A stretch of DNA of 64,000 bases from Flammeovirgaceae bacterium UBA7330 (GTDB lineage Bacteria > Bacteroidota > Bacteroidia > Cytophagales > Cyclobacteriaceae). The DNA is taken from assembly GCA_002471275.1 (NCBI GenBank), contig DKPQ01000017.1, positions 186,001 through 250,000 on the forward strand, read 5' to 3'. How positions within the stretch are numbered: position 1 is the first letter of the stretch; each line of letters opens with the position of its first letter. A model generated the notes under the pieces. The model ran no database searches, was not told the DNA's origin, and saw only the letters and a list, made by a program, of their open reading frames with translations. Both the position numbers and the translations under genes were made by a program. Shown in pieces: positions 9,031 through 17,728 of this stretch.

Positions 9031-10005
9031 TTAGGGAGTAGCTGCTTTAATCTCCTGGGCCAGTTGAAAAACAGCCAATGCATAAAGTGGGCTATGATTG
9101 TAGCGGGTGATCACATAGAAATTTTCAGTCCCAAACCAGTATTCATTCGTGTTTTCAGATTCAAATTGCATCAATGCTACACTCGTTTGTGGATGCCAGT
9201 TACTATTAGGTCGATAGCCTTTCTCTACATAGTGAGCAACAATATTGTTTGCCTTTGGTGAGTTTTGCGCGTGAGGTTCAGCCCCTTCCGAAACATTGGC
9301 TTGTGACGCAATTGGGACACCTCTTTTCCATCGATGCACCTTAAGATAGTTGGCTACACTGGCAATAGCATCCTCCGGTGAATGCACCAGGTCTCTACTG
9401 CCCTCATCAAAACTTACAGCGTAGGCCCGGTAGCTGCTGGGCATGAATTGACAGTACCCGATCGCTCCTGCGTATGACCCTTTGAGGTCATAAATGTTGA
9501 GGTTTTCTTTTTTCGTCAGTGAAATATATTCCTCTAGTTCCGATTGAAAATATTTGGCTCTTCTGGGGTAGGCAAATGATAAAGTGTAGAGTGCATCTAA
9601 TACGCGGTAGTTTCCCTTGATCCTCCCGAAATAAGTTTCCACACCGATGATGGCCGCAATAATTTCCTGGGGTACTCCTGTTTGTTCGCTCACCTGCTCC
9701 AAAACGTATTGGTGCTTGGTCACAAATTCAATCCCTGCATCTATTCTTTCCTGAGTGAGAAAAATATTCCTATACTGGTTCCAGTATAATTTTTTCTCAG
9801 CAGGCCGATCCATTTTTTCTACAATGGATGGTTGATAAGTAGCTGCAGAGAGGATCTCTTTTACTTCACTCAGTGAGACATTGTGCTTTGACGCATAAGA
9901 AGATGCAAATTGATCCACCAGATTTTGATCTACCTGAGAAAACAGATTCAAAGAGGTTGAAGCAATAAAAACCGTTAAAAAGAGTCTTAATTCGATCATA
10001 GCCAT
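9031..10005 (-). CDS. mltB: Lytic murein transglycosylase B
   Basis: Cleaves the glycan backbone of peptidoglycan with formation of 1,6-anhydro-muramic ends. 324 residues with an N-terminal signal peptide (LFLTVFIASTSLNLFSQ). The SLT_2/MltB core carries the catalytic Glu123 in IIGVETYFGR, the NYRVLDALYTLSFAYPRR stretch, and AIGYCQFMPSSY near 185-196. There are two candidate starts: ATG 10005 and ATG 9999 (MIELRLF). A perfect -7 element (10010-10017) lies only four bases upstream of the first, so transcription may begin at or just before the start and the second ATG may be used. Convergent with nothing; it reads away from the metH operon. Confidence 0.88.
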   Translation of the reverse strand: MAMIELRLFLTVFIASTSLNLFSQVDQNLVDQFASSYASKHNVSLSEVKEILSAATYQPSIVEKMDRPAEKKLYWNQYRNIFLTQERIDAGIEFVTKHQYVLEQVSEQTGVPQEIIAAIIGVETYFGRIKGNYRVLDALYTLSFAYPRRAKYFQSELEEYISLTKKENLNIYDLKGSYAGAIGYCQFMPSSYRAYAVSFDEGSRDLVHSPEDAIASVANYLKVHRWKRGVPIASQANVSEGAEPHAQNSPKANNIVAHYVEKGYRPNSNWHPQTSVALMQFESENTNEYWFGTENFYVITRYNHSPLYALAVFQLAQEIKAATP

Positions 10006-10009
10006 CTTT

Positions 10010-10017
10010 CAAAATTA
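10010..10017 (-). promoter_or_regulatory. Candidate -7 promoter element for mltB
   Basis: On the minus strand the bases read TAATTTTG, a perfect match to the Bacteroidota -7 consensus TAnnTTTG. Only four bases separate it from ATG 10005, implying an mRNA with almost no leader. No clear -33 TTG is present, and the region is AT-rich, so a chance match is possible. Confidence 0.4.
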
Positions 10018-10081
10018 TTCAATTTTTATTACCTGCCAGCACCGGTTATCAATACTTATTTTTATATGAGTAAAAGGGGTG

Positions 10082-10089
10082 TATCTTTG
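10082..10089 (+). promoter_or_regulatory. Promoter -7 element of the metH operon
   Basis: TATCTTTG matches the Bacteroidota -7 consensus TAnnTTTG exactly. Transcription would begin about four bases after the final G, at about 10093, which is where the P1 helix of the SAM riboswitch begins (10094). The agreement between two independent signals supports both. No strong -33 TTG is visible. Confidence 0.65.
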
Positions 10090-10093
10090 CGGG

Positions 10094-10206
10094 ACTTATC
10101 AAGAAAGGTCGAGGGACAGGGCCCTGTGACACCTTGGCAACCTGATCGAAAACCAGTCGATTTCCGGTGCCAATTCCCAATTCGTCAGCAGACGGAGAAG
10201 ATGAGT
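10094..10206 (+). ncRNA. SAM-I (S-box) riboswitch
   Basis: S-adenosylmethionine-sensing leader of the metH operon. Conserved S-box blocks are seen in order: CTTATCAAGAAAGG, the GAGGGAC...GGCCC core, ACACCTTGGCAACC, CGGTGCCAATTCCC and GATGAG. P1 pairs ACTTATC (10094-10100) with GATGAGT (10200-10206) over seven base pairs. Downstream, the P1 3' strand can instead pair with TCACCACATC (10215-10224). Further on, CCTTTTC (10231-10237) can pair with GAAAAGG (10266-10272), which abuts the metH ATG at 10273. No hairpin followed by a T-run is present, so control is more likely translational than by termination. High SAM should lower expression. Confidence 0.92.
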
Positions 10207-10272
10207 GAGATTAATCACCACATCGTGAATCCTTTTCTGATAAGTACGGTTTTAGAAAGAAAATAGAAAAGG

Positions 10273-11289
10273 ATGAGTAAAATTCAAGATATACTTTCGG
10301 AAAGGATCCTTGTGCTTGATGGGGCAATGGGGACGATGATCCAGCGCCATAAGCTGGAGGAAGAAGATTTTAGAAATGATAAGCTCAGAGATCATAAATA
10401 TTCCTTAAAGGGAAACAATGATTTACTATCCATTACCAGACCTGATATTATAAAAGATATTCATCGTCAGTATTTTGAGGCAGGAGCTGATATAGCTGAG
10501 ACAAATACTTTTAGTGGAACAACAATCGCACAGGCGGATTATCACCTGGAGGACATTGTTTATGAATTAAATTATCAGTCTGCAAAAATTGCCAGAGAGG
10601 TTGCGGATGAATTTACCGCAAGAGAGCCACAAAAGCCCAGGTTTGTGGCTGGGGCCATGGGACCAACCAACCGAACTGCATCCATTTCCCCAGATGTAGA
10701 TAATCCTGGCTTTCGGGCCATAACCTTTGAACAACTGGCCACTGCTTATCAGCAACAAGCTGCAGCGCTTATTGACGGAGGGGTAGACATGCTTTTGGTG
10801 GAAACAGTTTTTGATACACTCAATGCAAAAGCAGCCTTATTTGGTATTGCTGAATTATTCAAGGAAAGAGGAATAGCGTTACCAGTGATGGTTTCCGGAA
10901 CTATTACTGATGCAAGTGGAAGGACACTATCTGGCCAGACTACCGAGGCGTTCCTTATCTCCATATCACATATGCCACTGTTGAGTGTCGGTTTAAATTG
11001 TGCTCTCGGAGCAAGCCAATTAAGGCCATACCTCCAAATCATCTCTGAGAAGTCAAATTTTGCTACAAGTGCACATCCTAACGCCGGGCTTCCTAATGAA
11101 TTTGGAGAGTACGACCAGACACCTGAAGAGATGCGTGATCAGATAGAAGAATTCCTTAAAAATGGATGGTTAAACATCATTGGAGGGTGCTGTGGTACAA
11201 CACCTGAACATATCAAAGAAATAGCAGAAGTAGCCAAAAAATATCAACCAAGAAAACAAAAATTAAATCATGTCAGCGAAATTGTATGA
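10273..11289 (+). CDS. metH: Methionine synthase, homocysteine-binding domain (split MetH, part 1)
   Basis: Homocysteine S-methyltransferase module of cobalamin-dependent methionine synthase as a separate 338-residue protein. The barrel starts with LVLDGAMGTMIQRH (residues 13-26). All three zinc-binding cysteines are present: Cys243 in GLNCALGA and Cys306-Cys307 in GGCCGTTPEHI. It would bind zinc-activated homocysteine and receive the methyl group from methylcobalamin on the protein encoded at 11758-14445. The start ATG lies directly after the GAAAAGG arm of the proposed riboswitch helix. Its 3' end overlaps the QueF-like gene by 20 bases, which suggests translational coupling. Split MetH is common in Bacteroidota. 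Confidence 0.94.
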   Translation: MSKIQDILSERILVLDGAMGTMIQRHKLEEEDFRNDKLRDHKYSLKGNNDLLSITRPDIIKDIHRQYFEAGADIAETNTFSGTTIAQADYHLEDIVYELNYQSAKIAREVADEFTAREPQKPRFVAGAMGPTNRTASISPDVDNPGFRAITFEQLATAYQQQAAALIDGGVDMLLVETVFDTLNAKAALFGIAELFKERGIALPVMVSGTITDASGRTLSGQTTEAFLISISHMPLLSVGLNCALGASQLRPYLQIISEKSNFATSAHPNAGLPNEFGEYDQTPEEMRDQIEEFLKNGWLNIIGGCCGTTPEHIKEIAEVAKKYQPRKQKLNHVSEIV

Positions 11290-11707
11290 TGCTATCGATA
11301 GGGACATCCTCAAAGCGATCCCTAATCCTTCGAAAGAAGCTTATGAAATAAAAATTAAGATTCCTGAATTCACATTTTTAGGTGTGAAAGAACAACCGGA
11401 CTTTGCCAATGTTTATTTGACATTTTATCCAAATAAGAAAATCATTGAACTGAAGTCATTGAAACAATACGTATTCCAGCTTCGGGATATCACCGTTTCT
11501 TACGAGCGGCTTATTAATATATTCTATGATGATCTGATGGAGGTTTATAAGCCTGACAGACTTAGAATAGTAATGAACTGTAATCCTCGCGGGGGTATCA
11601 GCTCCAAACTAACCATAGACTCTGACTGGTCTGCCCGGGGTGGCGATGAAAAATATCGTGATTGGGCCTACGGTGGAGTAGATGACAACTGGCAGGTCTT
11701 GATGTAG
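11270..11707 (+). CDS. QueF-family T-fold protein lacking the catalytic cysteine
   Basis: 145 residues related to type-I QueF, the preQ0 nitrile reductase of queuosine synthesis. Shared features are PEFTF (32-36), QPDFA with Asp44, the ELKSLK motif (60-65), Glu79, DDLMEVYKP (87-95) and PRGGIS (106-111). The active-site Cys of QueF (Cys55 in B. subtilis) aligns with Gly38, the loop there is one residue shorter, and the only cysteine, Cys104, is elsewhere. The His before the ring-binding Glu is Tyr78. It therefore probably binds a purine- or pterin-like ring but cannot make the thioimide needed for nitrile reduction. It sits between the metH halves under the same riboswitch, so a role in methionine, folate or B12 chemistry is inferred. 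Automatic pipelines would probably label it QueF. Confidence 0.75.
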   Translation: MSAKLYDAIDRDILKAIPNPSKEAYEIKIKIPEFTFLGVKEQPDFANVYLTFYPNKKIIELKSLKQYVFQLRDITVSYERLINIFYDDLMEVYKPDRLRIVMNCNPRGGISSKLTIDSDWSARGGDEKYRDWAYGGVDDNWQVLM

Positions 11708-11757
11708 TTGCCTCCCTTTCCTTTTAAAATCATTTTTTTTAGAATCAAACCTTGAGG

Positions 11758-14445
11758 ATGAGTTCTCAGACCAAAAATATACCCCCCTTAATGTTATCAG
11801 GATTGGAACCTCTGGTGATTACCAAAGAAACCAATTTTGTGAATATTGGTGAAAGAACCAATGTGACGGGTTCTCGGCGATTTGCCCGGCTGATTCGGGA
11901 GGAAAAGTATGAGGAAGCACTGGATGTGGCTCTGGATCAGGTCCGTAATGGCGCCCAGATTCTGGATGTGAACATGGATGAAGGGATGCTGGACGGTAAG
12001 GCTGCAATGGTCAAATACCTGAATCTGATTGCTTCTGATCCCGAGATCAGTAGAATCCCCATCATGGTAGACTCGTCCAAATGGGAAATCATTGAAGCGG
12101 CTTTGCAGTGCATCCAGGGTAAGGGTGTTGTGAATTCCATTTCTCTCAAAGAAGGAGAGGAGAAATTTATAGAGCAGGCCAGGAGGCTCAAGAATTATGG
12201 AGCGGCCACCGTTATCATGGCCTTTGATGAAGATGGCCAGGCTGATTCCTATGAGCGTAGGATAGAAATTTGTGAGCGTTCATACAGGATCATGGTAGAT
12301 AAGGTTGGTTTCCCTCCCCAGGATATCATCTTTGACCCAAACATATTTCCTGTTGCTACCGGGATTGATGAACACAACAACTATGCTGTAGATTTCTTTA
12401 ATGCCACCAGGTGGATCAAAGAAAACCTGCCGGGAGCAAAAGTAAGTGGGGGAGTAAGTAATGTTTCCTTTTCATTCCGGGGCAATGAGGTGGTCCGAGA
12501 AGCGATGCATTCTGCTTTTCTTTATCATGCCATTAAAGCCGGCATGGACATGGGTATTGTAAATGCGGGGATGATTGAGGTATATGATGAGATACCCAAG
12601 GAGCTACTGGAAAGAGTGGAAGATGTTTTGCTCAACAGGCGGGATGATGCAACTGAGCGACTACTGGAGTATGCCGAAAAAGTAAAGGGTGGTGGCAAAG
12701 TAAGGGTTAAGGATGACACCTGGAGAAAAGAATCTGTTGAATCCAGACTGTCACATGCCCTGGTTAATGGTATCGTAGATCACATCGAAGAAGATACAGA
12801 GGAAGCCAGGCTTAAAATCGGAAGTCCGCTGACGGTAATTGAAGGTCCTTTAATGGATGGGATGAATGTGGTCGGTGATCTGTTTGGGTCCGGCAAGATG
12901 TTTCTCCCCCAGGTAGTGAAAAGCGCCAGGGTAATGAAGAAATCTGTGGCTTACCTCATTCCATATCTTGAAGCTGAAAAAGCCGGTAAGAGGTCCAGTA
13001 AAGGAAAGATCCTCCTGGCTACTGTTAAGGGGGATGTTCATGACATAGGAAAGAATATTGTTGGTGTTGTACTGGGTTGTAACAATTATGACATTGTAGA
13101 TCTGGGCGTAATGGTGCCCGCTGAAAAGATTCTCGATGAGGCAGTTAAAGAAAATGCGGACGTTATTGGCTTGAGTGGTTTGATCACCCCTTCATTAGAC
13201 GAGATGGTTCATGTGGCGGAGGAGATGGAAAGAAGAAAGATGACCACTCCATTATTGATTGGAGGAGCGACTACTTCAAGAATCCACACGGCTGTTAAGA
13301 TTGAGCCCAGGTACTCAGGATCTGTTATTCATGTATTGGATGCCTCTAAAAGTGTTGGGGTTGTGTCCAAGCTGTTGAGTAGTCTTTCAAAGGAGTATGC
13401 CAAAGATGTCAAGGATGAGTATGTTTCACTAAGAGAAAATCATCAGGGCAGGAGAGGAGAAAAGGATTTTGTGAGTTTTGAGCATGCCCGGAAGAATAAG
13501 GTGGAGATAGACTGGGCTTCATATGATCCTCCAAAACCAAAAGAGCTTGGAATCCAATATTTCGATGACTACTCGCTGGATGAAATAAGAAACTATATTG
13601 ACTGGACGCCATTTTTCAATACTTGGATGCTTAAGGGCAAGTATCCAAAGATTTTGGATAATCCTACCATAGGGAAGGAAGCTAAGAAACTCTTCAAAGA
13701 AGCCAATGAACTGTTGGATAAAGTTATTAGCGATAATCTGTTTCAGGCCAAAGGTGTATTCGGCCTGTTCCCGGCAAATGCCAAAGGGGATGATGTTATC
13801 TTGTATGAAGATGATAGCAGAGACAAGCCACTGACGGAATTTCATTTTCTCAGGCAGCAAGGTAAAAAAGGAGACAACATCCCTAACCTGAGTCTGGCTG
13901 ATTTCATTGCCCCTGTCGACAGCGGTAAAAAGGATTATTTAGGAGGATTCGCTGTATCAACAGGTTTTGGAGTAAAAGATCTGGCCGAGAAATATGAGCA
14001 AGATCACGATGACTACATGTCTATCATGATCAAAGCCGTAGCAGATCGGCTGGCTGAGGCTTTTGCGGAGTTGATGCATCAGAAAGTTCGAACCACTTAT
14101 TGGGGCTATGCGGCTGGTGAGACATTGGATAATGAAGCCCTGATAAAGGAATCTTATCAGGGGATAAGACCTGCTCCAGGCTATCCGGCATGCCCTGACC
14201 ATACCGAAAAACCCATTCTCTTTAATTTATTAGATGTTACAGCCAAAACAGGCATTGAGCTTACGGAGAGTATGGCCATGTGGCCAGCAGCTTCCGTGAG
14301 TGGTTTTTACTTCTCACACCCTGACTCCAGGTATTTTGGACTTGGTAGGATTTATGAAGATCAGGTTCAGGACTATGCCCAGCGTAAGGGGATGTCTGTG
14401 GAGGAAGTAGAAAAGTGGATGGCACCCGTATTGGGATATAAATAA
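11758..14445 (+). CDS. metH: Methionine synthase, folate/B12/activation domains (split MetH, part 2)
   Basis: Remaining modules of cobalamin-dependent methionine synthase, 895 residues from ATG 11758 (a TTG at 11752 is also open). In order: a pterin-binding domain for methyl-tetrahydrofolate (about 20-300, with NIGERTNVTGS and MVDSSKW), the B12 cap helices (about 310-415), the B12 Rossmann domain with the GDVHDIGKNI motif whose His (about residue 428) is the lower cobalt ligand, and the SAM-dependent reactivation domain (about 560-895, with ESMAMWPAASVSG and GYAAGE). Works with the protein from 10273-11289 to turn homocysteine into methionine. The metF gene often found beside metH is not here. 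Confidence 0.95.
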   Translation: MSSQTKNIPPLMLSGLEPLVITKETNFVNIGERTNVTGSRRFARLIREEKYEEALDVALDQVRNGAQILDVNMDEGMLDGKAAMVKYLNLIASDPEISRIPIMVDSSKWEIIEAALQCIQGKGVVNSISLKEGEEKFIEQARRLKNYGAATVIMAFDEDGQADSYERRIEICERSYRIMVDKVGFPPQDIIFDPNIFPVATGIDEHNNYAVDFFNATRWIKENLPGAKVSGGVSNVSFSFRGNEVVREAMHSAFLYHAIKAGMDMGIVNAGMIEVYDEIPKELLERVEDVLLNRRDDATERLLEYAEKVKGGGKVRVKDDTWRKESVESRLSHALVNGIVDHIEEDTEEARLKIGSPLTVIEGPLMDGMNVVGDLFGSGKMFLPQVVKSARVMKKSVAYLIPYLEAEKAGKRSSKGKILLATVKGDVHDIGKNIVGVVLGCNNYDIVDLGVMVPAEKILDEAVKENADVIGLSGLITPSLDEMVHVAEEMERRKMTTPLLIGGATTSRIHTAVKIEPRYSGSVIHVLDASKSVGVVSKLLSSLSKEYAKDVKDEYVSLRENHQGRRGEKDFVSFEHARKNKVEIDWASYDPPKPKELGIQYFDDYSLDEIRNYIDWTPFFNTWMLKGKYPKILDNPTIGKEAKKLFKEANELLDKVISDNLFQAKGVFGLFPANAKGDDVILYEDDSRDKPLTEFHFLRQQGKKGDNIPNLSLADFIAPVDSGKKDYLGGFAVSTGFGVKDLAEKYEQDHDDYMSIMIKAVADRLAEAFAELMHQKVRTTYWGYAAGETLDNEALIKESYQGIRPAPGYPACPDHTEKPILFNLLDVTAKTGIELTESMAMWPAASVSGFYFSHPDSRYFGLGRIYEDQVQDYAQRKGMSVEEVEKWMAPVLGYK

Positions 14446-14484
14446 TTTCTATCAGCTTTGTAAAAACCAGTAGGGGGTGAAATC

Positions 14485-16281
14485 ATGGGAATAGATGCAA
14501 TCATAGTACTTGTAATCATTGTGGGGGCCGTTGTGCTTTTTGCCACCGAATGGTTATCCATTGACCTGGTAGCCATACTGATCATGCTTTCCCTGATAAT
14601 CACCGGGATCATTACCCCTACGGAGGGAATTCAGGGATTTAGTAACCCGGCTGTTATCACTGTGGCTTTCATGTTTGTGATAAGCTATGCTTTGCTGAAA
14701 ACAGGTGCTTTACAACGTATTGGTCCCATGTTGGGTAGTTTATTCAAGTCCAATTTCAACCTGGGTATTTTAGTTACAATGCTCTTTATTGGTGTTGTCT
14801 CTGCGTTTGTCAACAATACACCTATTGTAGCCATGTTTATCCCTGTGATGGTAAGTGTGGCTAATATATCGGGGATCAGTCCTTCGAAATTATTGATACC
14901 ACTTTCTTATGCCTCCATTTTTGGTGGTACTTGTACACTGATTGGTACTTCTACAAACGTACTGGTAAGTGGCATCGCAGAAGACAGTGGTCTGGAGGGG
15001 TTTCCGATGTTCTTATCTGCTCCTATTGGGATTGTTTTTCTGATTGTCGGTAGTCTTTACATCTTCTTTTTTGGCAAGAAGCTGCTTCCAAATAGGATCA
15101 ACGAAGAGGACCTTGAGAAGAAGTTTATGATGAGAAATTATCTCACAGAGATTGAAGTGTTGGAGGGATCGGAATTTATTGGTCAGCGGATCATGGACTC
15201 GGTTATAGTGAAGGAGCTGGATATTGACGTAATTGAAGTGAGGAGAAATGGTGCCAGCTATACTTTACCAGCAGGTGACTTTGTGCTTCGAGGTGGAGAC
15301 CAAATTAAGATTCGGTGTAATGTCGAAAAGCTGAAAGAACTGAAAGACCGCTTGAAAGTAGGATTTAACACCAGTGCACTGCGTATCAGTGACAATGAGA
15401 TTCAAAAGGGAGACACAAGTATTCTGGAATTGATCATTACTTCTGGATCTGAGTTTGAAGGGAAAAGTCTAAGAGAAATGGACTTCCGTAGAAGGTACCG
15501 GGCAGTACCATTGGCCATTCAGCACAGGGAAGAGGTAGTTCATGAACACCTTCATGATATAGAATTGAGGGCGGGGGACGTCATCCTTACAGAGATCAAG
15601 GATCACCGTGTGCAAAACCTAAAGAAGCAGGAGATGAATCAACAGTCTCCGTTTATCATTCTTTCTGAGGAAGGCATAATAGATTTTAGCAAACGAAAGT
15701 TTTTTATTGTATTGTCAATCATCACAGGTGTTGTGCTCCTGGCTACATTCAATATTTTGCCAATTGCCATTAGCACTGTATTAGGAGGAGTGATTCTGGT
15801 ACTGAGCCGGGTGATTGACATGAAAGAGCTATATCGGTCCATTGAATGGAAAATTGTATTCTTGCTCGCGGGCTCACTTAGTTTGGGAGTGGCGTTGGAA
15901 AAAAGTGGGCTGGCATCGTTGATTGCCGGATCGTTGATAGAGAATCTCAATGTATGGGGACCTGTTGCAGTCCTCTCCGGATTATATTTTATGACTTCAT
16001 TGCTTACCGAAGTTATGTCCAACAATGCCACAGCAGCTTTGGTTGCTCCCATTGCGATCACTACGGCAGATAAATTAGACTTGAGCCCCATACCATTTCT
16101 TATTGCGGTTATGATGGCTGCATCAGCAAGCTTCATGACACCTATTGGTTATCAAACTAACACCATGGTTTATAGTGCAGGGCAATATAAGTTTAAGGAT
16201 TTTATGAAAGTAGGGCTCTGGCTCAACTTGCTGTTCTGGGTGCTGGCTTCATTCCTGATACCTATGATCTACCCTTTTTAG
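14485..16281 (+). CDS. SLC13-family permease with two TrkA-C domains
   Basis: Predicted inner-membrane anion or dicarboxylate transporter of the SLC13/ArsB-like ion transporter group, 598 residues. An N-terminal membrane half (about 1-200, with FVNNTPIVAMFIPV and the GGTCTLIGTSTNVLV signature) is followed by two cytoplasmic RCK_C/TrkA-C domains (about 210-290 and 305-380). A second membrane half ends in SNNATAALVAPIA and PIGYQTNTMVY. The two NxT-type signatures are the substrate/Na+ sites of the family. Sulfate, phosphate or dicarboxylates are possible substrates; its place 39 bases after metH would suit sulfur supply, but that is only context. Its stop shares four bases with the dprA stop (16278-16281). 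Confidence 0.88.
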   Translation: MGIDAIIVLVIIVGAVVLFATEWLSIDLVAILIMLSLIITGIITPTEGIQGFSNPAVITVAFMFVISYALLKTGALQRIGPMLGSLFKSNFNLGILVTMLFIGVVSAFVNNTPIVAMFIPVMVSVANISGISPSKLLIPLSYASIFGGTCTLIGTSTNVLVSGIAEDSGLEGFPMFLSAPIGIVFLIVGSLYIFFFGKKLLPNRINEEDLEKKFMMRNYLTEIEVLEGSEFIGQRIMDSVIVKELDIDVIEVRRNGASYTLPAGDFVLRGGDQIKIRCNVEKLKELKDRLKVGFNTSALRISDNEIQKGDTSILELIITSGSEFEGKSLREMDFRRRYRAVPLAIQHREEVVHEHLHDIELRAGDVILTEIKDHRVQNLKKQEMNQQSPFIILSEEGIIDFSKRKFFIVLSIITGVVLLATFNILPIAISTVLGGVILVLSRVIDMKELYRSIEWKIVFLLAGSLSLGVALEKSGLASLIAGSLIENLNVWGPVAVLSGLYFMTSLLTEVMSNNATAALVAPIAITTADKLDLSPIPFLIAVMMAASASFMTPIGYQTNTMVYSAGQYKFKDFMKVGLWLNLLFWVLASFLIPMIYPF

Positions 16282-17375
16282 TAGTTGGTCTTATATTTTT
16301 TACCAGGCAAGGTCTTGATGAAGCCCTGAAACTCCAGGTTTAGGAGGATAGCAGATAGTTGGTTGGACGCTATGTCAGTCTTCACTGATATCATATCGAT
16401 GGCTACCCCATCCTTTTCTGTGGACAGCAATTCATATACTTTTTGCTCCTGTGGTGTAAGTAGTCCAAGAAGTTTTCGTGTCTTTACCGGATTGTTCTCC
16501 GCCGTCCAGCCCAGGTGATAATCCAGGTCTTCTTTGTTTCGATAAAGGTTTGCTTTTTGACTTCTGATCAGTTGATTACACCCTTCGGAAAAAGAGTTGT
16601 TTAGGTTACCCGGGATAGCAAAAACAACACGATTGTAGGAATCTGCGATATTGGCTGTAATCAGTGCCCCACCTTTTTTTGCCGCTTCCACGACAATGGT
16701 CGCATCAGACATGCCGGCAATGATCCTGTTCCTGGCTGGAAAGAAATGAGCTTCAGCCTGAACGCCCGGTGGGTTTTCCGAAATAATGGCTCCCTGCTCC
16801 AGGATCTGATCTACCACCTTTTTATGTACTGATGGGTAAACCTTGTCCAGACCACCGGCTAGCACCGCAAACGTTTTCAGTCCATGCTCAAGCGCTGCTT
16901 TGTGGGCATGTATATCAATGCCATAAGCCAGTCCGCTGACAACAACCGGTTGAAGTGGTGCCAGGTCCTCAATGACCCTTTCCGTTGTGCTCTTTCCGTA
17001 GTCAGTGGCATTGCGAGTGCCTACCACAGCAATCATGCGGTCTTCATTTAGGTTGGCATTTCCCCTGGTATAGATAACATTTGGAAAGTCCGGAGTTTCC
17101 TTCAATCTGTGAGGAAAGGCATTATCTGTATAATGCAGGATTTGAATATCAAGCCTTTCGCAATCTTCAACGATCTTTTTTGCTTCATTAAATGGTTTTG
17201 AATCTGCTATCATCTCAAATATCCTTGAGTTGATCCCAGGAATCTCCCTTAGGATTTTTCTATCAGCAGTGAAAACAGAAGAAGCAGAACCGGTATAACT
17301 AATCAGCTGACGAGCGCTAATGTCTCCAATCCCAGGCATCAATTCCAGGGCCACCTGATAGATCTTCTCCTCCAT
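16278..17375 (-). CDS. dprA: DNA-processing protein DprA
   Basis: Loads RecA on incoming single-stranded DNA during natural transformation. 365 residues: N-terminal helix-hairpin-helix region (about 1-70), Rossmann-like DNA-binding core (about 75-285) with VVSGLAYGIDIHAHKAAL, FFPARNRIIAGMSDA and KKGGALITA, and a C-terminal winged-helix domain (about 300-365). All expected motifs are present, so it appears functional. Three bases separate it from the MerR gene upstream. Confidence 0.94.
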   Translation of the reverse strand: MEEKIYQVALELMPGIGDISARQLISYTGSASSVFTADRKILREIPGINSRIFEMIADSKPFNEAKKIVEDCERLDIQILHYTDNAFPHRLKETPDFPNVIYTRGNANLNEDRMIAVVGTRNATDYGKSTTERVIEDLAPLQPVVVSGLAYGIDIHAHKAALEHGLKTFAVLAGGLDKVYPSVHKKVVDQILEQGAIISENPPGVQAEAHFFPARNRIIAGMSDATIVVEAAKKGGALITANIADSYNRVVFAIPGNLNNSFSEGCNQLIRSQKANLYRNKEDLDYHLGWTAENNPVKTRKLLGLLTPQEQKVYELLSTEKDGVAIDMISVKTDIASNQLSAILLNLEFQGFIKTLPGKKYKTNY

Positions 17376-17378
17376 TTA

Positions 17379-17717
17379 CTATGGGAGTTGTTGCTTGAGT
17401 TTTTCGAGGAAGTTACGAACAGATTTGAGTGATTCTATGAGATCTACCCTGTTAATGGCTCCGTCAATGTCAGAGTTGATAAAATCCCGCGCTCCCTGAA
17501 GTGTATAGCCCTTTTCCTTTACCAGGTAATAGATTAGCTTAACATTTTTGATATCCTCTTTGGTAAATTGCCTGTTTCCTTTTCTGTTTTTTTTAGGCTT
17601 AATGATATCAAATTCTCCTTCCCAGAATCGGATTAAAGAGGTGGCTACATTTAATTCATCCGCTACTTCACCGATGGTGTAGTACTTTTTTTCTATTTCC
17701 TTTTCTTTATACGGCAC
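17379..17717 (-). CDS. MerR-family transcriptional regulator
   Basis: Small DNA-binding protein of 112 residues. A MerR winged helix-turn-helix is clear (YYTIGEVADELNVATSLIRF at about 11-30, then W-x-GEF and NRQFTKEDI), followed by a short C-terminal helix suited to dimerisation. There is no effector-binding domain and no cysteine cluster, so a metal or drug sensor role is unlikely. Small MerR genes next to an M23 peptidase and alaS are common in Bacteroidota as I recall; their target is not known to me. Confidence 0.85.
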   Translation of the reverse strand: MPYKEKEIEKKYYTIGEVADELNVATSLIRFWEGEFDIIKPKKNRKGNRQFTKEDIKNVKLIYYLVKEKGYTLQGARDFINSDIDGAINRVDLIESLKSVRNFLEKLKQQLP

Positions 17718-17728
17718 GGTCGATGATT

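Noticed and set aside
10066..10266. 66-codon open frame before metH
   Set aside because: It is the translated SAM-I riboswitch; conserved RNA blocks explain the sequence.
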